A DNA stretch of 64,000 nucleotides from Brachyhypopomus gauderio. Its lineage: Eukaryota > Chordata > Actinopteri > Gymnotiformes > Hypopomidae. Location: the NCBI RefSeq assembly GCF_052324685.1, contig NC_135218.1:14981858-15045857 (forward strand), in the 5' to 3' direction. Every line of letters starts with the position of its first letter. The stretch's first letter is position 1. The notes beneath the pieces were generated by a model. That model was not told the origin of the DNA. It saw nothing but the letters and a program-made list of their open reading frames with translations, and searched no databases. The translations under genes were made by a program, and so were the position numbers. This document shows positions 20,718-32,700 of the stretch, in pieces.

Positions 20718-21600
20718 CCCTAGAAAACACCTCTAACTAACCATTTTAAAAGTGGGCTCATACAAAGGCTCATACAGAAATTAATTTACACTGGTAATTT
20801 TATATGGTTTCGTAGTAAAAAGCATCAAGCTATTTGGGGTCTGAGATGTAATATGCATGTGGTACCAGGTTTTGTGTCTTGTACATAGTGAAAATGGTTG
20901 TTCAAAACTTTGAAATCTTAGATACATCCTATCACAGATGTCCCTACCTCCATATGTACTTGTTATTTACATCCCAACAATTATGGCATTATAGTATTCA
21001 ATGATTGTGCACACATTTACAATTGTAAATTTACATTTAAACAATTATTTAAACATTCCATCTATAAAATTATTTTACTCAATGTTTTCACAATTGCTTC
21101 AAATGTTTTTGGTGTACATTAAATACCTATTTGACTGTAATTGTCAAGCATTTAATATGATTCACATCATATTCAGTGGTTCTTGTACCAGCATGTTCTT
21201 TCTGTAATGCACAAGCACTAATGTAAAGAAAAAGGGTCAAAATGAGATGGTCCTAAGAGATGGACTTACTACTCTTACATTCGTTTCTAAGTATAGGCTA
21301 ATAGCACAGTATAGTAGGAAGCATTATACTGGAGGCAAACGAGATCCACTTATCAGCTCTTGGGTTGATTAACGTTTTTCAGGCAAAACCAGGTTGATCG
21401 ATGAAAATCGAAGTTAAGGTCACCTGAATAATATAATAGAAAGGTCTAATTATTTACACATTTACAATATACAGCGTACAGAAACATGTAATACCAGTGC
21501 TCTGTATTGCTTAAGATATAAAAAGTGATTGAGCATGACTCTTACCTTACAGACCTTTCCTAGATTACTTAAAATTCACAAATTGCTGCAGCGTAAAAAG
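20718..21600. other. Intergenic between hsd17b7 and the small membrane gene
   Basis: Presumably the hsd17b7 3' UTR at the left and the 3' UTR of the minus-strand small gene at the right. No canonical AATAAA was clearly found for either, and no repeat is recognised. Confidence 0.4.
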
Positions 21601-21963
21601 TCAAAGAATTGCCTCTCTCGGTTCATCCAGGTCATAAAACGAATTTATGTAACATCTGTAAAGCGACTCATCCGGTAACATTTGGTCATCAAAAGTTTGC
21701 GCATACGTGAAGTTATTTGCGTGTGCTATCCAGTCTCGAGTCAGCCGCATCTCTCCAGGGGTTATCAATAAATGATCCATCGACACATCGCTGCTCCTCA
21801 AAATGTCATTTTCACATCCTGATGTTATTTCGTCCTCTATTCCACTAAGTTTAGGATTGCAGAATGCCCACACCATGCCACAGAAGTAAACAAAAAACGC
21901 TGACATCACCAAGAACATCAGAGCATAGGATTCAATCATTGCTTCTGTAACGACATTCGACAT
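21601..21963 (-). CDS. Unrecognised small single-pass membrane protein
   Basis: An uninterrupted 120-codon ORF from ATG (21963) to TGA (21601). Residues about 12-34 (YALMFLVMSAFFVYFCGMVW) form one hydrophobic helix, preceded by a short N-terminus and followed by an acidic polar tail with one NFT sequon and the C-terminus DEPREAIL. Composition and codon use look like a real protein, not a repeat. Size and layout recall small channel or signalling subunits such as the KCNE class, but the conserved post-membrane KCNE residues are not evident, so I assign no family. It lies tail-to-tail with hsd17b7 and diverges from serbp1, whose ATG is 832 bp away, so a shared promoter region is possible. It might be one exon of a longer gene. 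Confidence 0.6.
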   Translation of the reverse strand: MSNVVTEAMIESYALMFLVMSAFFVYFCGMVWAFCNPKLSGIEDEITSGCENDILRSSDVSMDHLLITPGEMRLTRDWIAHANNFTYAQTFDDQMLPDESLYRCYINSFYDLDEPREAIL

Positions 21964-22794
21964 TCTGGAAATGTAGCAAATCCGGTTTTTGCAAAAGTGC
22001 CTTTTTGTTTAAATTGCAAACCGACGTTAAGAACAATTGGGGGACGACTGTAAAAACGTGCTTGGCTCAGAGATCTCTGTGCTGCACAAGGGTATGAGCT
22101 GACGTGCTTATCTGAAGTAGCTCTGATAGGCTATGATAAGTTCAAATATATGTACCAAAAACATCATTGACAGAATGTTCCACGTTATGTTCGTGTGTCT
22201 TTCACAAGAACATTAACCTGCACACCACTGCACTTCCTTTTTATTTTCCGTTTGAAATATTTTTGAAATCCACTTGTAAGATGAAAGACACATGACATAA
22301 AGAAACTGTTCATAGCAAATAATTAAAGATTCTAGCTTATATAAGAGAATGTGTTCCTTAACATCTGGCAATCAGAGGACCGTAGAAATGTTTCACTCAA
22401 GAAGTTAATATAAAATGCCTAAACAGTTAACTAAGCATGCATAAACTTGAACTTGGTTTATTATCTACACACATTTATACTGTATTTAACACCTACATGT
22501 TTGAAGAGAGCTTAGAATAAAGAAGAATGGTTGCGATGACTTCATTCAATAGATCCTTTCAGTTTATCAAAGAAATGCAAACTTTTTTTTTGAACAATGG
22601 AAATACACAGTACACAAGTATTTTACGGTGCCAATCAAGATGACTACATGTCCCATGAGTCTCTTCGGGTGAGGTCCCGGATGTTTATCACGCCGGAAGA
22701 GAAGCGAAATTCTTTTCCAGCCATCTTGTGGCCGCGAGAACTTCGCACCGAGCCTCGTAGAATCGGAGGAAAATCCTGCTGAAGGGGCGCCATC
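21964..22794. other. Divergent upstream region of the small gene and serbp1
   Basis: AT-rich in the left part, becoming GC-rich from about 22640 into the serbp1 5' UTR. No TATA box stands out near serbp1, consistent with a housekeeping promoter. No repeat recognised. Confidence 0.45.
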
Positions 22795-25700
22795 ATGCCC
22801 GGACATCTGCAAGAAGGTTTCGGCTGCGTCGTAACCAATCGGTTCGACCAGCTATTTGATGATGAAGAAGATCCGTTTGAGCTATTAAAGCTGGCAGAAA
22901 CCAAGAAGAAGGACCCGGCCGCCCCTGGTGCCGCCAAGACCGCCGCTCAAGCTGCAAAGCAGTCCAAAAAGGAGTCCCAGAAAGACAGAAAAATTCCTCT
23001 TCCCGACAAAAAGGAAGAGACACAGGCGCCAGTTCCCCTCAAGAAGGAGGGTGAGTTCTTGTTTGACTTGGCTTCTGGTACTATATTTCATCAGCTTCTT
23101 CTCAAAAGCCTGCAAGCTGCGAGTTTAAACGCCCCGGTCCCTCACCATGAGGTCCCGCACCTCTGTGTTCCTAACGTGACCACACGAAACACGGGTTGCA
23201 CCTGTGCGTCCGTCGCCTATGTGGACCGCACCACGTTTTTTTCTGACGGTGCACGTTTTTCTGGACCTGTTGCACCTCCCGTCCTGGAGTATCTACCGCG
23301 AACAAGGCTGAAGGCCCTTTTTTTTTTTAACCATGTTGTCAAGCTGGCCCCAAGTAACACCTTTCAGGTCCCACTGGGTGCGGTGGACCGCGGGGCCGGG
23401 CTGCTGGGCCGGAGGGGTTCGCCGTGTCCACTCGGACACACACACACTCGTGTGGTTTGGACGGCCGTGTTGGACCAGCGTGGCTGGGACCTCGTGTGTC
23501 CTGCGCGTCAGGACAAAAGCCCGTGTCGGCGGCGTCGCGGCTACTTTCGCGTCTAAACCGCCGCGTTAGCAGAATTAAGGCGAGTTGTCGGTCAGTTATC
23601 GGACCTCGCGGATAAACGGAGTAACGGACAGACCGACCGTCAATTACGACGACAACAAAATACATAACGCCTCGCTAGCTAGCCGCGTTAGCTAACCGGA
23701 GGAGTTAGCGGTAGCTGAGCTAGCGGGTTTCTCATCTTCCCCGTTTCGAGTGGCGTATGTCTGGAGATGTGCTGTTTTGGATTTGTTTTTGTAATTATGT
23801 GATTTTAGTCAGGATATGTGGCCCGTGTTTAGTTTCTGATGAAGATGCCGCCAAAACGACCAACCGCCACCACAGAGATAACGCTCCAGCCTCGGCCAAG
23901 TCGCCTCAACTTTTAAACCTACATCACGTTAGTCGAGCTTCGTGAGTTCGTTTAAACGGCGTTGAGGTTATGATCCTCCACTAAATAACGTCCCTAGACT
24001 TCTCTTCTGAGCTTTTCAAGTGGCGGTAATAATAATTTTTTTACTTCAGATTTGGTCAGGCGAGGCAGGGCTGAACAGGTGCACGCGCAAACGTGCTGTC
24101 AGCTGCCAGCGCGCGAGCTTTCATGCTGGTGTCTATTTTGGTAGGTGGAGGCATGGGGATCAGCCAGTCTTTAGAAGTGGTTGGTTTCCAGGTTTTAGTG
24201 AGCACTGTGCTATTGCTTTGGTTATTGTGTTTCGATTTGCACAGTTTGCAGATCTAAACTTTTAATTTGTCGTTTGATAATTTTGAGCAGTGCTTCTCTT
24301 AATTAAAAAAAAAGCTCTTGATTTTGGTTAAATATGTGATTTTTTTTTTTTGCTGTTGTTTCAGGCATGAGGAGAATGGGCCGCCGGCCCGAGCAGCAGG
24401 GTCAGCAGAACCAGCAAGGTCAGCAGAACCAGCAAAACCAGCAGGGCTCCCAACAGCCGTCGCAGCAGCAGCAGCATGGGGGGCAGGGCGAAGGTCGGCC
24501 TCAGGGAGAGAGACGGCCTGACAGGAGGCCACCACGCGAGCGGCGGCCAGACAAACCTGCCGAAGACAAGCCAGCTGAAGGCGGAGAGTTCTCAGTGGAA
24601 AAGTGAGGGATGCAGAACACCATTAATTTTTTTTATTCATACTGTAAATGCTTTTCAGGCAATCAAGGAAGCCACACACTTTTTAGATGCAAATCTGTAT
24701 TTATTTATTAGTAAATTAGTAACAAAGAATGACCATGTGCAATGGTTAATTAATGTGGAGATCACAAAACGCAGTACGATGGCGTAGTGGTCTTCAAGTC
24801 TTTGGAAACATTGAAATTTGACAAGTGAAATTGAGCCTTTTCATTTTTTCAAGGTGATTTGTGGTGGCTATTGGACTTTCCTTCCAGGAAATTACCCCAG
24901 ATTGCTTAGATGAAAAACCTTTTATCATGTAAATGATGTAACGCTTTTATCATGTTGACTGGCTAATGTTGATTACTTTCATTTTCTCTCTCTCTCTCAA
25001 ACTGCACTGTAGAGAAAGTTTTTATGGCATATTTTTATTGCTTAATGAATTTAAGGTGTCTCTAGCAAGTGAAATGGCTCATTACTCTGTTGATGTGAGC
25101 TGGCTAGCACAGAATTGGCACTTAAGTTTTTTATAGACAGTGCTAGAGATGTAACCTCCCCAGCCATGTTCCAAGTAATATATACTTCATAGATTCTGCA
25201 GTTTAACCCCTCTCCCCTCTCTGTGGGAATAACCACAAATCTGGTAGGACTGTAAAACAATCTGAACGTTCTTTTTAACGGAGTCTAACTTGACCCCTCC
25301 AGGTCAGGCGGGGAGAGGCCATTCCGGGGCCGTGGAGGTGGCCGGGGTGGCCGCGGAGGTCGTGGCAGAGGCATCGGCCGCAGCGACGGATTTGATTCAC
25401 GTGGCAAGCGTGAGTTTGACAGGCACAGTGGCAGCGATCGATCGTAAGTGATTCCAGGGCCGCCTTGCTCTCTGACACGTGCAGCCGTGCTCTAGCAGAG
25501 TCTGGTGCAGCATTAGGTGGGTCTCGTCATCTCAAAGCTAAGTGGGAGTTTTTGTTTCAGCAGCCTGAAAGCTGAGGAAAAGCGAGGAGGGAGTGGATCT
25601 CACAACTGGGGCACCGTCAAGGATGAACTGAGGTCAGTGCAGCAGCATGCTCACACACACACCCACGCCCATTAGTCATCAACCTGTAAAACACGTTAAG

Positions 25701-27672
25701 CCCTTCATTGTATGAGGACAGATCTTTGAATCTGTCCTCTTGTGCACTGATGGCAGAAGCTTCCGTTAGCTTGATATTTCAGAACACGTGAGTGTAAAAT
25801 GTCAGTTTATGAAAATTCATTTAATTGACTAAATTCTTCTCCTCTTAAAGCGAGCTTGACCAGTCAAACGTAACGGAGGAAGGAGAGGAACACCCGCCCG
25901 CTGACTCGGAGAACAAGTGTGTATATGTTGTATTTGGTTGATCTAAATGGATTCGGAGTCTATGACTATCATTGCCATACCCTCAAGTTTCTTGTAAAAT
26001 CTTTTAAAGGGAGGTTAAAGCTTGGTGCTGGTCATGTCTGTTCCTGAATCGGGCGTGGCTATTAATGAGCTGCTTCTTTGCTTGTGTGAAGCACTTTGAA
26101 TTGCCTTTTGATCCAGGGTATAAATTACACCAGAGATGTGGTTGCTCTAAAGCCTCTTGATGTTGGACTATGTAGTAGGTGATTAAGTTGTGGGCCGCAC
26201 ACCTTGACCTGCTGGTTTTGGTTCTGCGTCAGGGAAAACGAGGCTGAGGAGGGGAAAGAGGAAAGCCCGAAGGAGATGACTCTGGACGAGTGGAAAGCTC
26301 AGCAGGACAAGGACCGAGCTAAGGTGGACTTCAACATTCGCAAGGCCAACGAGGGTGCTGACTGGAAGAAAGGCTACGTGCTGCACAAGTCCAAGGCCAA
26401 GGAGGCGAGTGCTCAAATGTGTCATGTGAGATTTTTTTCTTCTTTGTGCTGCCGCCGTTTCTTCATCGCCACATTAGAGCAAAACCCTGGTGGCAAATAA
26501 CTGAAAGAATCAAAAGATTGATTAATGTCTGAATCTGGTTTGGTCTGGGCAGATGGAAAGCCTTAGATGGCATGTAGCAGACCCTCTTATCCAAAGCATC
26601 TTACAGAAGTGCTTTATCTTTTTTTCTTTCTTTTTTTTTTTTTTGCCTTAATCTGACTAATCTAATCATGACTGATTCCTAGTGCTTCTCTGTAAAAGCT
26701 ATACAGGAAAAGACTGCTGTTGAATTGAAGTAGCTGCTAAATGCATATCCTCCTGCAGGCACGCACACCCACGATCATCTGCTTCTGGTGGCCTTCTGTC
26801 CTTTTATTGGACAAGGCAGGCCTTCTGGACGCAGAGCTCAGGGCTGCGCTGAATTAGAAAAATGAGGCTGTGTTTTCCGACGCTCTGTTCTATAGACTGC
26901 TGCTGATGGCGATGACCCTGCCGGCGACCATCACTTCCGCAAGCCAGCCAATGACATCACATCCCAGCTGGAGATTAACTTTGGGGACCTGGGCCGTCCT
27001 GGACGCGGCCGCGGCGGTGCCCGGGGCGGACGAGGGGGCCGTGGTGGTGGTGGTGGTGGTGGTGGTGGTAGTGGTGGCAGCAGCAGTGGTGGTGGTGGTG
27101 GTCCCGCTGTCACCCGGCCGCCCCGTGAACGTAGGTCTGATAAGGTAAGCGCTTTGTCTTTTTGTCAGTCAGACACACACACTGGCTGTTGCTCTACACA
27201 TCTGCATGAATGAGAACTACAGTGCTGTATGTTCACCAGGGGCAAAATCTCCAAATGCACAGTACTTTCTGGTTTCTGATAATGATAAAAAAAAAAAAAT
27301 CTTTAATCGATCGGTCTTAGCCAGTCCATACAAAATGTTGCATTGTTCATTACTTTGACTTTGTTAGGGGTTATTGTAATCGCTGAATAACTAAACCTGT
27401 CATGACTGCCAGTATCATTACTTTATAGTTATATACCTAATAACACATTTGTTCTGCATTGATTAACCAGGGATGTTGATAGCTGTGTCAAGGGACTTAA
27501 CATTTTTGTATAAGTGTAGACCAAAAGCGTTTGTCGACAGCACCCCTTGTGGAGTGCCTGTAGTGTGCTATACGTGGCAGTGACTTCACTTTTCTCTTCC
27601 CCCCCGTCTTAGGCAAGTGGAGCTTCTGCCCCTGATGTGGATGACCCAGAGGCCTTCCCGGCCCTGGCCTAA
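22795..27672 (+). CDS. serbp1: SERPINE1 mRNA-binding protein 1
   Basis: Intrinsically disordered RNA- and ribosome-binding protein of the Hyaluronan/mRNA-binding (Stm1-like) family. Exons: 22795-23050, 24365-24602, 25303-25443, 25561-25632 (or 25564-25632), 25851-25916, 26233-26404, 26896-27144, 27613-27672, giving 417 aa against 408 in the long human form. Landmarks are the N-terminal [20 protein letters not shown], a Gln-rich stretch, the first RGG box ([15 protein letters not shown], exon 3), [51 protein letters not shown], a second Gly-rich box and the C-terminal [13 protein letters not shown] Gly/Ser run (27043-27105) lengthens the second box. The donor after 26404 is GC; the GT after 26425 would add 7 codons in frame. 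Which of the two fish paralogues this is cannot be told. Confidence 0.96.
23051..24364 (+). other. serbp1 intron 1 with CpG-rich segment
   Basis: The stretch 23370-23760 is rich in CpG and extends the promoter-side CpG island into intron 1. Open frames across 22795-23556 and 23333-23665 are exon 1 read-through and GC-rich chance ORFs. No separate gene is supported. Confidence 0.5.
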
Positions 27673-29716
27673 GCCACCCAGAGCCTGGCTGTGGTCAGCC
27701 TTCCGCTGAGCCCTCCCGCCAGAGTCGCACGCTACGAGGCTTGCATGGTAGTGGATCCTTCAGCAGATGAAATGATGGAAGACTGTCATCCATCCCATTC
27801 ACCCCTGAGGACTGAATTTTACTTGTTTTAGAAAAAAGGAAGAAAATCTTACAAAAAAAAAAGGAAAGGACTTCTTGCTACTTGGAAGCAAATTATTGGT
27901 AGAGGTTTTGTATTCAAATGTAAGAGCAGGGATGTTTTCATACAGTATTTTTTTCAGAGGTTATTGCATTCTCCATGAATACTTTTTGTACTGCTGCTTG
28001 AAAATATGCGTTTCCAAATATAGGTGTGGAGAGTGTCAGGTAGCTTGTGGTGACCCATGGTTTGCTTTCTATGCATTACACTTGTAAGAAACATCTGTGT
28101 TATCCACAAGCGTATCTGTAAGTTGCGTCAATTTGAGGATTTTGTTTTGAAAATGTTACTGCATTGAAGATCTGGATTTGTTGAAGGCGTTAATCCTTTT
28201 GGCCTTTAACAGTTTCAATCTGCAGTCTTAAAATGAAGCAACATTTGTAGCTGATGCCAAAATCTTACAACCTTCAGCATAGTTCAGGATGATCCTTTGA
28301 GAAGCATTTTCAAATATCCCAAATGTGACTCTTAATCCTTGTAAAATTTAGATCAATTTATTGACATCATTGACTTGGGATGCATTCAGGATGGTAATGT
28401 ACACATCAAAGCCTTTAGGTTAAAATAAATAATCTAGTTTGTTTTGCACTCCTGTGTACCAGTACAAGGATGAATTATTTAGCTTTTTATGACTGCAGTC
28501 CTGTTTTAAATTTACATTTCACTTCTGCCTTGGTGCTTGTCTACAGCTGCACTGCTCCGTAGATGTTCTGAAAGAAATGCCAGTTGTTCAGTGTGGAATG
28601 ACTGAGTGCTGTGAAAATGTGTGAATTCTAACCCTGCTATTATTCAGACCTCTGTCCATAATTAAAAAGATGGTCTATTCATATCAAGTTGTTGTGTGGA
28701 CTTCTGACACTTTAAATTTGGATATAGGAACTTGTACCGATCTGAAGTTGGGTTCACTGTGCCAGTTTGAACTGGTAGGTTAAACTGTTACATGGCAGTT
28801 TAAAAAATGTAAAACTGAATTTCCAAATTTGCAGCAAGGATCTTTGCAGATCTTTGTTGATACGAACATGGCAATGATACATGATCCACTTATGAGCCAT
28901 TTTATTATAATTTCTTCTGCAGCTGGAATCCATATGCCATGTGTTCCCTTGTACAATTTGTTACTCCTCCTCTAGCTGTTTCAACAGCCTGTTTTTGGAT
29001 GGGTTTGCCATGACATCCAATAGCATGTAATCGGTAATGCTGTCTTGGGAAGGGGCCCCAACCTTGGCAGGGGCCTTGTGTGTGAGTTGTGTTCTGGCTG
29101 AATGCTCTACAAATGAGTGAGCTGCAGTAGTGTGGCTTATGAGGTGGTATCGTTTGGAGCAGTTTTATTCAACTGACCATTTATGAACATTGACAGTTTA
29201 GTTACCGTTTCATGAAACAGCAAGCACATGTGTTCTGGAAATTTCTTAAGCTCTTTTCACTTCAATAGTGACACTACCAATGAAAGTGATGTCTGATTTC
29301 ACAAAAAAATCTATGGAAATTAAGTACAAAATCCTTAACAAATATGTACAATATCTACAGAAAAATAAATAAGGTGTCTTTCTAAGCCTGATAAAATGAC
29401 ACGTTAAAGCTCTGAAAAATTGTAAGAGGTCTTCACCACAGATTACATTGGTGTAATAATGTTTTTTTGTGTTGATTATACTGTAATCTTTATAGTCTCA
29501 TTCCCCTAATGATGTAATTGCTTACTGAACAGGTTTGTATTGACATGTTCTGTTAGTGTTAGAGTTGAATAACAAAAGGTCTAAAGCATAAAGTCTATAG
29601 TTGCCCAAACTGGTCCCCTTGATATACCATTTTTGTTCCTGTAAAGGCTGTTCAGTTCAGGAGTGATTGTAAGCGGGTCATATTACCACAGTAAAAAATT
29701 TCCTGCCCTCAGAGGG
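27673..29716. other. serbp1 3' UTR and convergent 3' region of il12rb2
   Basis: The first part is serbp1 3' UTR; AATAAA at 28424-28429 is the best candidate poly(A) signal. serbp1 and il12rb2 face each other tail to tail, 2 kb apart, as in human. No repeat or extra gene was recognised. Confidence 0.55.
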
Positions 29717-32700
29717 TCATGTACAGTCTAAGAAATCACTGCAGTCAATTTTCACTGCATCAAGTCTCAATTTTCCTCCGAAGGAGATCAGAGGCTCCAG
29801 GAAGGGGCTTTGGGGGCAGGGAAAAAAGCCCATGGCTTCCACTTCTTCATCGTTGTCATCATCTTCACTCATCACCTCATGAGTGGAAATGTAGTCCACA
29901 GTAATATCTGTGCTCCGGGTGGTGTTTGAGAAGCTGGACTCCTGGGAATAGCTTTTGAGGTAGGAGCTGATGATGTTGGACTGATGTGGTGCCGGTGAGG
30001 CACAAAGTTCCTGCTCCTGAAGGTTGAGGTCTCCAGTGGCTGGGAGAGTCTCACCTTGGAGCAGCTTTTCCTGAGGAACCTCTTGTACCTCAATAGTATC
30101 TGGCTCCTCTTCACTCACGCTGGAGTCACTGAGGTGCAACTGCAGTTTATTTTCACCCTGTGTAGAGAATCAGTGTTGAAGTTCTAGGCCAGACTCAATA
30201 TCTTTACACTGACATGAAACCAATCAAACTTATTGTATTAATACACTTTCTGGCTACCATGTTCTAATTTCTTTTGACCTTGGACCTGGCCTGCCTGCCA
30301 CCACAACCAGAGGTGATCAAGATTTAGCCCTGCTGGAACAAGATGTGCTAGGAATAGAATCTGCTCTGATCACCTTTATTCAATTAATAAAAGATGTTGG
30401 GTATAAAGAACGGTTTATTAGGTAATTTACATTTATATCTCAATGCTGTTTGATGAGGTTATGTAGTAGCTAGAATGACTGTGGATAGGCTACCTTCCTG
30501 TAATTGTAATAAAACATTGAGAATGGACCTGTAAAGTGATCTTAACGTCATGGGGTGGAGAGTGATTGTACTGTTCAGCCGTACCTTCTCACTCGCACAT
30601 TCCTTTGCCCATTTGCTGTTTGCAGGATCAGGGACAATACTGGGCATTAGGCAGTGACAGCAGCGTGATAATCTGCAACACGACACAACAGCGCAGTGCT
30701 TAGAGGGCTGTCCAAACATGAGGGTTGGGCGGGCGGTTTGGTCTTCTTGTCTACTCACCTTCGGTGCACTGAGGAGAACTGACAGGCACACAGCAAAATC
30801 AGGCACGTCAGGAAGAAGGCGAATCCGACAGACAGGACCAGGAACAGAGATGCCTCAGCTGAAAGATGGGAACATGGACGCTTCTTTAAAATCAGCGCCA
30901 GATGACCAACACAATGAAGCAGATTGTGGAACGTTTAATAGCAAAATGTGCATTTTTGAGTAGATATGAGGTTTTGGCCCTTAAGCCACCGTGCTAGTGG
31001 CTTTCAAACCAACAACCTACTTAAATACTGTGAGAAAAGGAGAAAAATCTTGAGCACATCAGCCTATGACATCAGCAATCACATGACAAGCTCATGTCTA
31101 TAATGCAGTCAGACAAATAATGAAAATTAAATATATTTTTTCCCCCTTATTTCCCCGTTTTATAAGAATACCAGTACAATTTCTGTATTTGGCACATTAC
31201 AAGTTTTTAATTGGGAGTGTAGTTTTTATCATATTTCACATACAACATTGACTGGTGGCCTTATGATTTTTTTTATTTGAATTTAATCTTTTTAAACACA
31301 AAATAATTATTAAAAAATCCAGTGCAGCATAACCTACCAGGCTAATCATCCTTATCTAGGCAATGTTTCAGTACGGTGAAGATAGGTCACTTTTGTTTAC
31401 AGACTAGTGAACAAATGTTATAAATAGACCTCTAGATTTCACTGATAACATAGTCAAAAGAACGACTTGTCTTTTCTTCCTGCTGTTCAAAATGTGACAG
31501 TTCCCAGTACGCTGGGTTCTCATTACAAGTAAAGCACTGATACCAAAAACCATTATTTCAAATGTTACAAACTGGCTTTACAAAGCACTAATAAATGGAG
31601 CAATATACAAGGGCAAAGAGAAGTCTAGCAAATCCCATGAGCCCATGCATGTATGGAGAACATAATGGCTGTTGTAGAGATGTCATTGTTATCCAGCTGA
31701 TTATCATGACTTCTTTGCAGCTGTATACCACTTTTGTGTAGAACTCTGTGATCACAAACAGCATTAATTTGGCATTTTTATATCTGTGGGAGGATCTACT
31801 TGTGACATACCTAGCAGGCTTTGTGAGTCTTTAGTAATGAACAGGACCTCACTGCCTTTGGGGCCTTCGCCCGCTTCCGTCCAGGCTGAGACCCAAAGCT
31901 TGTAGCGCTGTCCAGGAGTCAGGCCACTGATGGTGAAATGTGTCTGTGGGTGTAGCACACCTACAACACAGTCATCACCCACCAGATCAGAACAGCTTGA
32001 AAATGCAGACCTTTTGGCTCCAAAAATGCATCATAAATGTAGTTGTATGTAGCAAACACAGTCAGGACTGAGATCAAACATTTGCCTTATACACTCCCAT
32101 TAACTGGAGGCTTGCTGTTACAAGAATAATATACTTAACAGAGAAGTCTCAAATTTGAAAAACAAAATCATTACAATGCGGATTTCTCACTGATGCTGAA
32201 CTCAATCACCCAAAATCCACTCCATCAGATTATATATTATAGGATAATTGTTACGCTAGTCATGTAATGAGATCACACAGTGTTTGTTCACTCATGGCCC
32301 ATCTGAAATATGACATGAGAGCTGCTTACTGTAACTTTGAATTTGTCCTTTAACATCCCCCAGGTAGATGGTGTACTTTTTCAGACAACCCCCTCTCTTC
32401 TCCACTGGCACTTCATGCCACTTCACTTGCACATTCTCACTGGTAACACTGGGAAAACAGTCCGGGCCGTGCTGTGGCACTGCGGGTTCAGAGACACGGT
32501 TCACATCACAGCAGGGTATTTATCTTGTTGACAAAACCGTACAGAGCAGATTAGCAACTCTCTTACCTGACTGCCATGTGGAGATCCCGCTGAAGACGGC
32601 TTTTCCCGCCCCCGATGAATGCAGATAAACAACTGCTCCCTTGTAGCATCTGGCAGGCTTCAAACCTACACATTCAGAGAGAAAGAGAGGGAGAGAGGGA

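Noticed and set aside
21601..21963. Assignment as a KCNE potassium-channel subunit
   Set aside because: Only size and a single helix agree; the conserved residues after the KCNE helix were not found.
22795..23665. 253-codon frame starting at the serbp1 ATG and other frames to 23665
   Set aside because: Only the first 256 nt are exon 1; beyond the strong donor at 23051 the frame reads through CpG-rich intron.
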